Shown: positions 1 through 12,015, counted from the stretch's first letter. The stretch: 64,000 nucleotides of DNA from Anthonomus grandis grandis (GCF_022605725.1 NC_065546.1:43334227-43398226), one strand, 5' to 3'. Translations and numbers: made by a program. Notes: generated by a model not told the origin, from the sequence alone.

Positions 1-684
1 TTAAATTAAACACGTTGAAAAATAAACGTTTTCAGTTTTATTTAAAAAAATATGGATATTTCCAAAACTAAAAATATTTTACAAATTTTTTTTCATTATT
101 ACTGATATTGCTCATCAGCTATCACTTCTCCAGATTATGCGTATAGATTGAAAATCACCCTGTATACAGGGCTACTTAAATATCACGCATAATATTCATA
201 TTTTTTTAAGGATTTTATTTTTAGCAAAACGGTGAAATACGGGAAGCAGTTTTAAAATTTGGCGATCTTATGAGTCTATTTTGGACCTTGAAGCAGCAAG
301 TTGGAGCATCCCTTGAGCAGAGTGGAATTGACCCCTAAAAACTTAAATGGAGCAATGGTTCGAGTGATACTTTATATGTTTTGTCAGAAAGACATCGAAT
401 TGAATTTCAATGATGCTTGGATATGGCAATAGAAAAAGAAGTCAAGAAGAAATTTGTGAGTTATTTAATGCAAAAAATATCCTGAAATTGTATTTCAGTA
501 AGTGATTTACCTAGAAGTGGTCGACCTTCTAGTTTGAGCGAAGATAAAAAAAATCAATATGTTAATGTCTATTCATAAGAATCCATATATCTTAACTGTT
601 TTATTAGACCAAGATAACGATATTCCATAACGTATTCTTCACATGTTTAAAAGTATTACTTTATTAATGTATAGTTTTATTATA

Positions 685-2583
685 CACTCGCCGGCACAAA
701 ATTCCGGCACCCTGAAATATTGGCCAAGTTTTTATCAGATTCTCACGATTTTGCCCTCAGTTTTTAGATATATTTGTTTTGATTTTTTAAAACCATTTTG
801 TAAAGTAGCATTTTTCAATTAGGCTATATTATACAAGAGTAAAACAAACTGTTGTTTTTTCTCGTAATTTCAAAAGACACTGCAGGAAAATTAAGGTGGA
901 TAATTCTGTTTACATACTGTTCCTTGTAATCTTTGATGTATTCTAAACATTTCGATTTTTGATTCATTCCATTATCTCATTTCTGCTGCGAGCTGCAAAT
1001 TTTTTATTAAAACGCTGATTTGAAGCGTATTTTTATTAGGAGAAACAAATACTAGGTATATCATGAAGTTAATTAAAAAAAACAATTTTAATAGCGTGTA
1101 TTTCCTCCTCTCGCAGCAATAACAGCTTGCAGTCTTCGCGGCATTGAATGAATAAGGTTCTTTATTCTTTCTTGAGGAATAGCCTCATATTCTTCGATCA
1201 GCGCTAGTCGTAAGTCTTGCAGGGTTTGTGGTTGTACAGGACGACGACGAACGGCCCTTTTAAGTTGATCCCAAAGATGTTCTATTGGGTTGAGATCCGG
1301 GCTACATGCGGCCCATTCCAATCTTGGGAATCCAACTTCATCCAGATATTCGCTCACTACATGTGCAACGTGAGGTCTAGCATTATCATGCATTAATGTA
1401 AATTGGATCCCAATGAATGGAGCAACAACTTCTTGAAGGATTTCCTCAATGTAGCGGTGGGCGGTTAGAGCTCCATTTTCAATAAATACAAGATTGGTGC
1501 GTGCTTCGGTAGAAATACCCGCCCAAATCATGACTGAACCGCCACGATATGAGATTTGTTCTGAAATGGTGCAGTCAGCATATCTTTCATTTCTACATCT
1601 GTATACCCGCTCACGACCATCCGGCGTCCTTAAACAAACCCTGGATTCATCTGTGAATAGTACGTTTGCCCACTGTTCTAGAGTCCACTCAAAATGCGAT
1701 CTTGCAAACCTCAGTCGGTGTTGTCGATGTCGAGGAAGTAATTGTGGACATCTTGCTGGCCTTCGTGAATAAAGTCCAGCTTCTGCTAATCTTCTACGTA
1801 TCTACGTTCTTTCACTTACACTTACTTCATGAAGTATTCGCAAATCATTTTTTAGACACACAGCAGTAGATCTTCGATCTTTTAAAGAACTAATGGTGAC
1901 AAAGTGATCATAAGCTGCAGTGGTCATTCTCCTTCTGCCAGAGCCTTGTCGTCTAGTAAAAATTCCCGTCTGTAAATACCTATTCCAGGCATCTCGAATT
2001 GTAGACCGCGGAAATCCCAGAGTACGGGCGACATAACTTTTGCTACGGCCATCCTCTATTAACGCAATAATTCTACCCACGTCTGCTGGAGTTAATACCA
2101 TATTGACACACAACCAATTATAATAGTGACACTGTCAAACTTTATGTCACATTAATTGCGTCCTTAGACAACGTCGATAATTTTTAACCGAAAACTTGAC
2201 ATTAATTATCTAAAAATAAGCTTCAAATCAGCGTTTTAATAAAAAATTTGCAGCTCGCAGCAGAAATGAGATAATGGAATGAATCAAAAATCGAAATGTT
2301 TAGAATACATCAAAGATATGTAAACAGTATGTAAACAGAATTATCCACCTTAATTTTCCTACAGGGTCTTTTGAAATTATGAGAAAAAACAACAGTTTGT
2401 CTTACTCCTGTATAATATAGCCTAATCAAAAAATGCTACTTTACAAAATGATTTTAAAAAATCACAACAAATGTATCTAAAAGCTGATGGCAAAATTGTG
2501 AGAATCTGATAATAAATAAAAAAATTATAAAACATCAAACTTGGCCAATATTTCAGGGTGGCGGAATTTTGTGCCGGCGAGTA
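685..2583 (-). mobile_element. Tc1 (DD34E) transposon with about 350-bp inverted repeats
   Basis: The termini CACTCGCCGG... (685) and ...CCGGCGAGTG-like (2583) are inverted repeats flanked by TA on both sides. The inverted similarity runs inward about 345-365 bp on each side, to roughly 1027 and 2221, with only a few differences and a short insertion near 2510-2530. The element is about 1.9 kb and carries one transposase frame on the - strand. It sits inside an older element and its arms are still very similar, so it is the youngest-looking mobile element in the window. Confidence 0.92.
1088..2113 (-). pseudogene. Tc1 transposase, one in-frame stop
   Basis: A single reading frame runs from ATG at 2113 to the stop at 1088, about 341 codons, the usual Tc1 transposase length (about 340 aa). 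It is broken only by one in-frame TAG at 1802-1804. The N-terminal part has the paired helix-turn-helix DNA-binding region (SYVARTLGFPRSTIRD...). The catalytic part shows the first Asp in FTDESR, the second in MHDNARPH and the Glu in DLNPIEHLWD, with 34 residues between the second Asp and the Glu, which is Tc1 DD34E. The stop falls between the DNA-binding and catalytic regions, so this copy is probably inactive unless the codon is read through. Confidence 0.9.
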
Positions 2584-3506
2584 TAGTTATATTTAGTTTA
2601 TTTATATATAGTTTTATTAATGTTGAAAAGTATTACTCATATAAAGTACACCCAGTGTTGAAATATCACAGCAGAGTATTAGGATTTATGGGATAATCGT
2701 TCGGAAATACACGGGAAAAGAAAACTACTTGTTGACGCGACGAAATATTTTACTGGACTATTGAATCGAAAAAAAATTACAGTGTAGGCAACCAAAGGTT
2801 AACACTAAAATGTTATTTAACATGGTGAACTTTGAATATTCACAACACCTAGTATAAGAACTTTTAGAAGATTAGAAGATGATCCTGATAGGCCACTACA
2901 GTTCTGTGAGGAAATGATGAGAAGGTGTGATAAAAATAATGTTAAAGCAGCAAGTTCCAAAATAGGCTCAAAAGGTCGCCAAACTTTAAGTGCTCTCCGT
3001 GTTTTATCGTTTTGCTAAAAATAAATCTGTTAAAGAATTATAAATTTTATGTGGGACTTTTGAGTAACCCTGTAGAGGAGTTGTGCTTGAGATGACATAG
3101 TTTTTGTTTTAAGGAAATATTTAAAAATCGAAAGATGATATAAAATAGCTCTAAGGCTACGCATTGAAAACTTTTATTTATAAAGTAACAAAATGAATCC
3201 TGATCCTAAAGAAAATTCAATAATTGAAAAAAAATAACGAAAATATCATCATGGTGGGTAAGATGACACACAACAGTCTAAGTTGACATATCTAATTTTC
3301 AGTACACAATTCACAGTTTAACATCTTAGCTTTCGGTGAAACGCCAGCACAAAGAGTACTATGATATCATCGCTTACATACTTGGCAACAACCCAGTGCT
3401 GTCTTGACTTCGATTTACTATATTGTAGCGTTTTTCCCGTTCGTGAGGTGAATCGAAAATAGTCAACTAATTTGTTTACACATTTCACTACGAAAATACG
3501 AACACT

Positions 3507-3690
3507 CACCACTACTAGAGATTTTATTTTTCCCGTATTTATTTACAACTATTTAAATCTCGCGCCAATATTCTGAACTTTACTTCACTGACAACTGACT
3601 ACTATCGGCGATGCGGCTCCCTATATACTCCAGGCAGAACGCTGTTCCGGAAGCTTCTCGCAAACCTTCGAGATGTCGCACAATGTGTGA
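3507..3690 (-). promoter_or_regulatory. Heat-shock type core promoter and non-coding first exon
   Basis: Read on the - strand, a perfect three-unit heat-shock element (GAAgcTTCcgGAA, 3645-3657) lies upstream of a TATA box (GTATATAG, 3621-3628). An initiator TCAGTT follows, with its A at 3596, 31 bases downstream of the TATA start. Further imperfect GAA/TTC units lie at 3660-3680. Downstream is an AT-rich leader with a strong donor (G|GTGAGTG, GT at 3508-3509), giving a possible non-coding exon of about 87 nt. Drosophila Hsp83 has such a non-coding first exon, whereas hsp70 genes normally lack introns. No hsp coding sequence follows before the element at 165-3074; it could lie beyond the left edge, or this is an orphan promoter copy. 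Confidence 0.6.
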
Positions 3691-3704
3691 ATTGTGTAAT
3701 TCCG

Positions 3705-3705
3705 A

Positions 3706-3742
<37 letters not shown>
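3705..3742. repeat. (AAT)n microsatellite
   Basis: About twelve AAT units follow directly after the heat-shock type promoter region. Confidence 0.95.
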
Positions 3743-3918
3743 TAACGTTTATTAACTCATAAAAAAACATTTACATTGATATAATAGTTTTAATTATAAA
3801 AAAGATCCGATAAAAAAGATAAGATAGGGTAAAAGGCCGGACTATCAGCTTCCTTTATATCACAAGAGAGCTGTCGAAGCATCACTATATTAACAATACA
3901 AAAAATATAGCTAGTATA

Positions 3919-4871
3919 CAGGGTGACCACGGTAACTTTGGCAAAAATTGTAGGGTAGGTAGGGATGCCATAGGCAAGTATTTTGAGCATAGGAACCCAT
4001 GTCCGGAAAAGCCCCCATTCGGAGATGGGGCTGTTTTAAAATTGGACCCTTTGCGGCAGGTGGGTAGGCAACCCAACGTACAATGAAGTTTTTTTAAACT
4101 TTTTCTGAATACCATGTATAGTTTGTCAAATGTCAGGTTGACTTTTAAATCGCCTATTTGGCGGTTAAGGAAGTAATCACGATTTATATCCGCACAGACC
4201 GCACTAGTCGGATCAAATGTTGTGAATTGAGCGATTGTTTTAAAATTGAAATTTTTGCGCCAGATGGGAAAGCAATAAGGCAATCCTGGCAACCTATCGT
4301 ACACGAGCCACAAATTAAACGCTTTAGTTTAAAAACAAAAAGATGTAATAATTGCAATAAAGCTCTCCACAAAAAATCCGGTGGCGTAAGATCAGGAGAC
4401 CTCGGTGGCCACGCTATGGGACCCTCACGTCCTATCCAACGATTGGGGAAAATTTCATCTAAATAGTCGCGTACAAGCGTACAAGCGCTGAGCCACCAAT
4501 GCATTGCTGCCTGTAGCTCCATAAACTAGATGCACATCAGCAAGCTCGCGAAAAGTTAGCCAGTTCATCGTCTACTTTTTCTCATACAAACGTGCAAGAA
4601 ACAGATTTTTTTTCCTGTCAGTCAGGTTGAAGTTTCCGTCAAAAATTTATCATTGTCATTGACAAAAAAAATACATGGTATTCAGAAAAAGTAAAAAAAA
4701 CTTTTCGTTTACGTTGGGTTGCTTACCCATCTGCCGCGAAGGGTCCAATTTTAAAACAGCCTCATCTCCGAATGGGGGCTTTTCCGGACATGGGTTCCTA
4801 TGCTCAAAATAGTTGCCTATGAAGCCCCTACCTACCCTACAATTTTTGCCAAAATTACCGTGGTCACCCTG
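3919..4871 (-). mobile_element. Deletion-derived DD41D element with about 230-bp inverted repeats
   Basis: The ends CAGGGTGACCACGG and CCGTGGTCACCCTG are perfect inverted repeats flanked by TA. Pairing continues inward for more than 200 bp on each side (to about 4135 and 4665) with high identity. The 953-bp element keeps only part of the transposase and is therefore non-autonomous. Confidence 0.9.
4184..4522 (-). pseudogene. DD41D transposase fragment
   Basis: An open stretch on the - strand contains YLDEIFPNRWIGREGP and PPRSPDLTPPDFLWR, the region around the third catalytic Asp of the DD41D mariner-like transposases. The first two Asp blocks and the DNA-binding part are missing. Reading past DFLWR gives unrelated sequence because the internal deletion joins it to the inverted repeat. 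Confidence 0.7.
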
Positions 4872-4873
4872 TA

Positions 4874-5689
4874 GAAAGAGCGCACGAAAAATAAAAATTA
4901 AGTAGTTAACAGCCTACCTGTAGTACTCAACTTACGCTAAGTAATTAAGATAAAATGATAGGAATTTAAGCATTAAGTGTAAGGGGAATAAGAAAGGAAT
5001 ATCGGAATTATCATAAATAATTACAGATAATTTAATGGACTATATGCAAATTTAGAGGCAATAAGTGTCTATCAACACCACGACACCAGATCACTGACTA
5101 CGATTTAGTAAGTCCCTAATTCGTTTCTTAAATACTTTTGGTTGAGGTGGCAGAGGAATGGTTAAAATATGTTTTTTACGTATATTAATATCGTGTACAT
5201 ATGTTCTATAAATAATTTTATTATCCAAGTAGGGTGGAGTTTTGTATTTTAAAAGTTTGAAAAAAAAAATGTAAAGAGTGTAGAATTCTTCTGTATTTCA
5301 TATTAAGGCAATTTACTTCTTTCAATTTATGGGAAATTCGCTCTCTACGCCGGCGCCGTATTTCAAATATAAGTCGCAAACATGAAAGTTCAGAATTTTT
5401 TAAATACCCGAAAAATCCAAACAGAATACATACAGTGCGACTCTTAATTGTCCCTCCCCCCTCTCCCTAAAAATTTGAAATTAGGCACACATCATTAGCA
5501 ACTTAAATAATACTTTTTGTCCCTAGCTCATTTTGCAAAACTTCAAAATAGCGGCCTTTCAAAATATTGTTTTTCACATTTTTATTTTCATCTAAAATAA
5601 TTAAACCTTAGGTAACACAGAAATGTAACTATTAGTAACACTACAAAAGATGTTGAAAATGTACCATTCATTAACTTTAAGACAGTAAA
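4874..5689. other. Gene-free AT-rich stretch
   Basis: I see no supported gene. It holds A/T runs and a short GC-richer patch near 5345-5365, and a CACCCTGTA transposon-end signature lies at its left border. Confidence 0.5.
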
Positions 5690-6850
5690 ATCATCTACTG
5701 GAGAACTCTTCACGAACATTTTGGAAAGTGGCAACATCAATATTACGACATGCATTAATTATTCTTCGACGTAGTCGAAGATAGATTCTGGCTGGGAGAC
5801 GTAGACTTTTTATTTCAAGTAGCCCCAAAAAAAATCCAGAGGTGTAAGATCGGGTGACCTGGCGGGCCACTCGGTAAGCCCTTAACGACCAATCCACCGA
5901 TTAGGGTAAGTATTAGTCAAATATTCTCTGACATTTCTGCTAAAGTGAGGCGGTGCCCCATCTTGTTGAAAAACTGTTTCCAACTCAAATTCATCTGGAT
6001 TGTCTTCAATAATCTCAAGGATCAGTGGTTCTACTACATTTTCCAACGTGTTAAAATAAAGGTCCCCTGTCAAATTTTGGTCTAAAAAGAGAGGCCCACA
6101 CATTTATTTTTTCTGGGTATTGTGTGTGTGTTTCACGAAATGTGTGGGGATTTACGTCGCTCCAATAACGGACATTTCCTCTATGAACATTACCATTCAA
6201 AAAACCGTACATTTATCACTGAAACATATGTTCTTCACAGAAGCAGGCTGACTTCTTATTTTCCTGGTCATTACTTCGCAGAATTCCATATGTCGATCAG
6301 GTTCATCTTCTGTCAATTGATGAACCATTTTAATTTTGTACGGATGAAATTTCTGTTTTTTAAGTACCCTTTTTCACAGTAGTTGAAGATAGTGAAAACA
6401 TCTTGTCGGACTTGCATTGTCTTATTTATTTAATGTAACACTTTAATAAATCACAATTAAATAAATAAGGCAATGCAAGTCCGACAAGATGTTTTCACTG
6501 TACCATTGTCTACCACCTTCAAAAACAGTTGAAGATAGATCACACGTGTCATTAACTATGGAAGTAGATTGTTGTGGATCTCTTACCACTAATCTGCTAA
6601 TATCCACCTGTTTCTCTTCTAGATAACTGGAACGCCATGGATTCTTCCTACTGGCAGCACTACCCCTCTCGGTAAATTTGTGAATTAGATCTTGAATATA
6701 ATTTCGACATACTGGATGGTCAGGAAAGCCAACATTAAAAATTCTTTTTTTCTCGTGTACATTACGATTGCCACCGTAAATGAAAATATTTTAATTTTGT
6801 CAGCAAGGGAACGTGGATTAGGCATTCTCGATTAAATAAAGGTACAAATA
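5640..6850 (-). pseudogene. DD41D transposase relic interrupted by a hairpin
   Basis: On the - strand a frame from about 6370 down to 5660 carries the first Asp block (CFSDKC, then GNVHRGNVRYWSDVNPH), the second (QQDGAPPHFS) and the third (WPARSPDLTPLDFFWGYLK). Forty-one positions lie between the second and third Asp, counting one stop codon. The main breaks are a TAA near 5895 and later stops in the C-terminus. The N-terminal, HTH-like part continues beyond the hairpin at 6391-6498, up to about 6830. No clear terminal inverted repeats were found. Confidence 0.75.
6391..6498. repeat. 40-bp-arm inverted repeat (hairpin insertion)
   Basis: The arms gtgaaaacatcttgtcggac... (6391-6430) and its reverse complement (about 6459-6498) match over about 40 bp with one difference and a loop of about 28 bp. 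It lies in the middle of the DD41D transposase relic, and a copy of agttgaagatag flanks it on the left and recurs about 25 bp to the right. It looks like a small foldback insertion. Confidence 0.8.
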
Positions 6851-7117
6851 AAATTGCACTGAACAAAATGTGCAAAAATATTCTCTCCTTTCGGTATTAT
6901 TCGCTTTTAAAGGTATTGGTAAACCAAATGTGAAACCGTAATTTGTATGATAATACTGTGACATAAAATACAAACTCTATACTACAAACAACAACACACC
7001 TACAAACAAATTACATCTGAACAGGTGTAGTAAAGAAAAAGAACAGTCTTAATGCTAAATAATTGATTTTAAGTTTAGACGTTACATGCTCTTTATACCT
7101 CATTTTAGTGTAAATAA

Positions 7118-7400
7118 TCAAGCCTGAATTTTTAGGAGAGTTTTTATTGATATTAAATTAGTATTAATTTCTATGTTAAGGTTTTCAAGAATATTATTTC
7201 TTATGCTTTCACTACAAAATACTATCGCAACCGATTTTGCTAGATTAATTTTTAGTATATGCTTAGTAGCTGCTTGAAATAGATTTTTTAAATCAGAATT
7301 AATTTGAGCATTGCCTTCCAGAATTTTAGAGGGCTTAAAAGAAAAATACACCTGAGTATCGTCTGCGTACATATATGATGGTTACAATATTTTAACGATT
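7118..7400 (-). pseudogene. Non-LTR reverse transcriptase fragment
   Basis: The - strand frame begins MYADDTQVYFSF, the catalytic YADD box of a non-LTR reverse transcriptase. It continues with a stretch typical of the following palm/thumb region (LNLAKS-type motif, here INLAKSVAIVF). The part before YADD is absent. It may belong to the same retrotransposon as the endonuclease relic at 8.7-9.9 kb after a large deletion, or be a separate copy. Confidence 0.7.
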
Positions 7401-8690
7401 TAAAGAATTGTTTGTTACAATATAATTCGTTGCCATAAAGACATGCAGCATCCGAGTCATCAATTAGCGCCCTGCGTAAAAGCTTCCTTATGTTCGGCAT
7501 CAGAATCATTTTTTTTGACTTGGGCTTTAACTTCGCCCATACAGTTTGTCCACCCAAAAATATCCTCACCCCTATAAAATTTTTAACCGATTTTCAAAAA
7601 TCATCTGACATTAAAAGACATGACACCTAACTCGAACGTAGTACAACTTGCGAGAGTAAAATATATGAAGGCAGGTTTGCCAAATTTATCTGTTCATATT
7701 AACACTGTGGCCTGTACTTTGAATGCTGCCCCCTTTTGTTTTCTTTGACAGTTTTTCGCCATGCCTTTCTTTGACTAATAATACTCGCATAGACTTTCGT
7801 TAATAGTTGTCAGGCATCCTGAAAAGTAACTAGGATTTTCAAATAATTTTACTTATTGTAAAGAACATCAGAATAAGATGTCATACTATGTCATTGCAGT
7901 CTTCTTGAGCCAAACAACGCGACCTGGTCACAGAAACTTTGAGCGTTAACGCCATCTGGGCTACAATGTTTAGATGACGTTTTTGCGTTGTGGCGCGAAT
8001 ATTTAAATAGATGCAAGCACTATATTACATTACCAGATATGTCATCTTAAGTACAATTCACCTATATAGGGTGTTATTGGTAATTTAGGGGCAAATTGTT
8101 GAATCTTGACCTTTGGGAATATGAAAATATTTATCGTAACAGTAATTTTTAAATGTTTTTTAGTCTAAAGTTATCAATAACACCTGGTATATTCTTTGAA
8201 TTTTCCAAATTCTCTTCCAAAATTTCCTCGAGAAAAATGAAAAGAACTTTCTCAAATATTACATTTTAATAGGAAATGGTAATGCTAATTAGAAACCTGC
8301 TCAAACTGTAAAATTAATTAATTACTGATGGGCTCTAATTAATTAATTTATTGAGAAAATATTAACTAGGAAATTTGTTAATTGGTGTAATTTAAAATTC
8401 GCACAAAAAGTTTTTTTTTTAGTAAGTTTCCATTGTATATTTTAATAAATATTATTGAAAAGCAAAACAGAAAAATGTACTAATAGAGTACCTACAATTT
8501 AAAAATATTATTTTTTAAAAATATTGTTAGGTATATTATAAATTTTAATAAATGTTTTAAATTAACCTTTATGTTTTTTTTTTATTATTGTAGAAATTCC
8601 TTGTTAGTTTTACTGTAAATAAGCAATATAATCTGGACCACTCTAAAAGGTTTGGTTCTTAATTTATTTATAGTAAATTAATTCGATGTT
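7400..8690. other. Gene-free stretch with a small MITE
   Basis: I see no supported gene. The only structured sequence is the small inverted-repeat element at 8064-8193; the remainder is AT-rich. Confidence 0.5.
8064..8193. mobile_element. Small MITE-like element
   Basis: Tatagggtgttattggtaa (8064-) and ttatcaataacacctggtata (to 8193) form inverted ends of about 24 bp around a 130-bp AT-rich unit without coding sequence. Confidence 0.55.
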
Positions 8691-9915
8691 TTTTATGAAA
8701 ATTTGATAAGACCTATTTAACGAACGATAGGTGAGGCAAAGTTTGCATTTATTTGTCAAGCACTGATAAACAAGAACCTTTTAAAAATTCCTTAATTTTT
8801 TCCATTATTGTGATCTGTTCCATGAGTAAGTAATTCTTTATTTCTATATTTGTTTTGTTTTCAATGTGATTTTTTTTATTTTTACGTTATTGAGAAAATA
8901 TTTATTAAATTTATCTGCTATTTCAAACTCAACTATTTGATTTTCAACCCTTTTATACCTATCCCATAGATTTGTAGTGCCTTACATATAACTTGGCCCT
9001 ATCTTCCTTTAATTGTAAAATATCATAAGTTATGAACTTTTTATTTATATATTTTAAGCTGAGATATATTTTTAACTTTGGACACATGACATTTAAACAT
9101 TTTCTAAATCTAAAATAAAAGAATTTGCTAAAATATTTACATCTGTAAACTGATTGCTTCATGACCATTTCAGACAAGAAGTTTTGTAAAGTATCTCTAT
9201 TATAATGTCTCATAGACCGATAGTAGTAGGTAATTTTTTATTTATATATTTGCGGATCTGCTTTTGGAAGGCATACAGACACATGGAGTGATCACTAATT
9301 GTTGGAGTATGATGAACCTGATCTACTAGATTTTTATCATTTGATATAATAAAGTCAATCAATGTAGTGCTGTTGTTTGTTATTCTTGTAGGACTATTGA
9401 CTAGTTGAGTGAATCCAGAAATATGATTTAATATTTTTTTACCATAAAAAAAGTATTCTTGTAAAATAAAATTAAAGTCACCGGCTATAAAAATTATTAA
9501 TGCCCTCAATGCTACTTACTTGGTCCAAATAGTTGAAAAATATTCAATAAACTTAGCATCTCTATTGTTAGGATACAATACACTAGAAAGATATTTGGAT
9601 CCATTAAGAAATTTTTCTATACTAACATTCCATACATACTCATCTAATGTTAGACAGCTATGCTACTCATACAGCTATACATACTCATCTAATGCTACAC
9701 AGTCTAATGTTACCCGCTTATATTTTATATCTTTCCTTATTAAGATCATTGCACCACCTGTTCTTCTCTTACTTGTGGTATATTGTTTCAAATAATACCC
9801 ACCACTTTCAGTTCACACATTTCTTCTACAAAAGTTACATGAGTTTCAGATAATAGCAAAATCCTTGGTTTCCAACAATTTATAAACTTTTATTAAAATT
9901 ATATTATTCCTATTA
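8690..9915 (-). pseudogene. Non-LTR retrotransposon ORF2 relic (endonuclease part)
   Basis: On the - strand from about 9910 downward are the apurinic/apyrimidinic-type endonuclease landmarks: LLLSETHV near 9860, RRTGGAMILIRKDIKYK near 9750, AGDFNF at about 9480, LIDFIIS and TISDHS near 9300-9350. Past the endonuclease (8700-9200) it continues with the linker before the reverse transcriptase (EIADKFNKYFLNNV). Several stops and shifts, and a short direct repeat near 9620-9700, break the frame. With the zinc-knuckle relic at 12.0-12.4 kb it forms one retrotransposon that the pogo element at 9916-12013 has split. Confidence 0.8.
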
Positions 9916-12013
9916 CAGTAGAATTCCTCTTAACCGGTCACCGCGGGACTGCATACCTGGCCGGTTGCCGTTTTGGCCGGTTAATCCGAAGTGTACTTAT
10001 ATATGTGTACATAATACATATGATATTATGTTCATTATCTATGTTATGAGTATTACACATATATATGAACATAATAAATATAAAATAATGGAGAAATATT
10101 CTTTATATAGTTATGTATTTCATATTTACATACATGAAGGTGCTACATCAACAAATATACATACGTATGTAAGTTTGATATGTAATTATTTTTTTTAAAA
10201 GTGTGATTTTCTTCTGTTTTTTAACCTTCAGTGAATTTCTGAATGCGATATCCCTCCATTTTCTAATCACCAAAACGTCTAATGCTGTTGACACATGTTG
10301 CTGCTCAATGTACATATTTTAATGCAAGTTCCATTACATTTTTGGCTTCTTCATGAGAAATCGTTTTTTCCTCTTCAATGTCACTACTCTCATCATATTC
10401 CTCTGGTTCTTTGGTTGCTAAATCTATGATTGATATAATATGAATGATGAAGAATCATTCAAAAATTCATTTTCAAGGTGATCGTCACAACTTATCATCC
10501 AATTTTCCACATCTTCTGGTTGCAATGCTTCGTTACCCGTTAACTTTTGAAGGTCTGGTAGAGTGGATTTGTTTTCTTCTTCTTCAGTCCCTGCAATATT
10601 CGAGATTGCAACTAGATTCTCAACATCTGGCCAAAGTTTTCTCCAAGATTTAATAAACGTTGAAGAGGGCATTTCTTCAAATGCTGTAGCTAACATATAG
10701 ATAACGTCCTTGATATTGATCTTTTTGATGACTTCTAAAAGACCTTTGTCTTGTCACTCTCCGAGTGTTGCAGAATTTCAGAAACAAGTTTACGCCTATA
10801 TCGTCTTTTTAAGCTTTCGATCACTCCTTGGTCCATTGGTTGCACTAAGCTTGTCACATTAGGAGGAAGATAAACTAATTTTATGTCATCTACATCGCAG
10901 TCATGAGGATGGGTTGGAGCATTATCTAACACTAGAACTGCTTTGATAGGCAAGTTAACACTTTTTAAATGTTTTTTAACTCTTGGAACAAACTCTAAAT
11001 TAAACCACTCTTTAAACAGGTCTGAATTCATCCACGCTGAAGGGACGATGGATTCAAGTTTTTGAATGCCCGTGGTTTAGCAGACCTGCCAATAACGAAA
11101 AGAGGAATTTTATGAGTTCCCGCTGCATTCGAACAAACGGCCACTGTAATACGTTCTTTGTTCTTTTTAAAGCCGAAGGCAGACTGTTCATGACATGCCT
11201 AGAAAAGTTTTTTCTGGTAACATTTTAATGTTTAGCCCGGTCTCTTCCATACTATAAACTTGTTCTGGAGATAATTCCTCTGTTTTAACCATTTCACCAA
11301 ACTTAGTCTTGAATTCTGTCGCACCATTAGTATCAGCAGACAGTTTTTCTCCACTTACATGTGCGAAATGAATTCCGTGTCGCTCTTGCCATCGATTAAG
11401 CCAACCATCACTTGCCACAAATTCGCCTCCATTATTAATCTTCTGGTGGATAGCCAGAGCTTTTTCTTTCAAAATTGGGCCGCCAATCGGTGTACCTCTT
11501 CGACGTTCCTGAAGAAACCAGATCCACAAAGCTTCATCGACGACCTCGCAAATGGCTGCCCAGATTCTTATCAGATTCCATTTTCGAACAAAACTCCTCA
11601 ATCGAATGCCTATCTCTTCGCCAGTCATTTACAGTGCTTTTTCCAACATTAAATTCTGCACAAATTTTCGCCACAGATTCACCATTATCAATCCGCTTTA
11701 ACACTTTTAAACGTGTATCCATCGAAACCACAATTCTTTTGCGCTTTGCACTCATTGTTAAGGAAATAGTTGTTTTGTACGTACCCACAGCAAGAACAAA
11801 CCAAACTGATCAAAACGACAAAATAATCCTATCCAACATCGTTTATAGTTCAGTTCACAGGGATCTCCCCGTAATAACGGGGAAATTCCAGCCGAATCGC
11901 CTCGCCGGTGAATTTCTTGGAAAATATTGCGTTGCGTTCGGCTGTTGTAAACAGGCCGGTTAATCCGTCGACCGGTTAATGCGAAGCCGGTTAAGACAAG
12001 AGGAATTATACTG
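9916..12013 (-). mobile_element. Pogo/Tigger-type transposon
   Basis: The ends CAGTAGAATTCCTCTT (9916) and its inverted partner ending at 12013 (AAGAGGAATTATACTG) are flanked by TA. Just inside both ends are several copies of the GGCCGGTTAA/CCGGTT motif (9932-9988 and about 11960-11995), likely transposase binding sites. The element is 2.1 kb and lies inside a non-LTR retrotransposon. Confidence 0.9.
10424..11755 (-). pseudogene. Pogo/Tigger transposase, frameshifted
   Basis: The N-terminal psq/CENP-B helix-turn-helix (MSAKRKRIVVSMDTRLKVLK...STVNDW) lies at 11540-11755. The second CENP-B type DNA-binding domain (WIWFLQERRRG ... WLNRWQERHGI) is at 11380-11520. The DDE region follows: the usual first Asp of YNADETGL reads YSMEETGL (Asp to Glu), the second is VLVLDNAPTH and the third QPMDQGV, 30 residues later, giving the pogo DD30D signature. 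A tail with SWRKLWPD and an acidic stretch ends at 10424. At least three frameshifts separate the pieces, and the changed first catalytic residue also argues for an inactive copy. Confidence 0.87.
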
Positions 12014-12015
12014 TA

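Larger units (their letters stand above)
165..3074 (+). mobile_element. Old DD41D mariner-like element, split by a Tc1 insertion
   Basis: The left end (from about 165, cagggctact then ttttatttttagcaaaacgg) pairs with the right end (about 2975-3074, ccgttttgctaaaaataaa... in reverse, closing with agtaaccctg) as imperfect inverted repeats about 100 bp long. Between them are coding relics on the + strand. At 412-580 there is a helix-turn-helix part resembling the N-terminus of the DD41D transposase at 13.4-13.7 kb. At about 2860-2960 there is the conserved pre-catalytic stretch EDDPDRPLQFCEEMMRRCD. Everything between is interrupted by the Tc1 element at 685-2583. Many stops and shifts show that this is an old copy. 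Confidence 0.7.

Noticed and set aside
9965..10198. + strand frame in the pogo left end
   Set aside because: Low-complexity AT frame overlapping the terminal region of the transposon.
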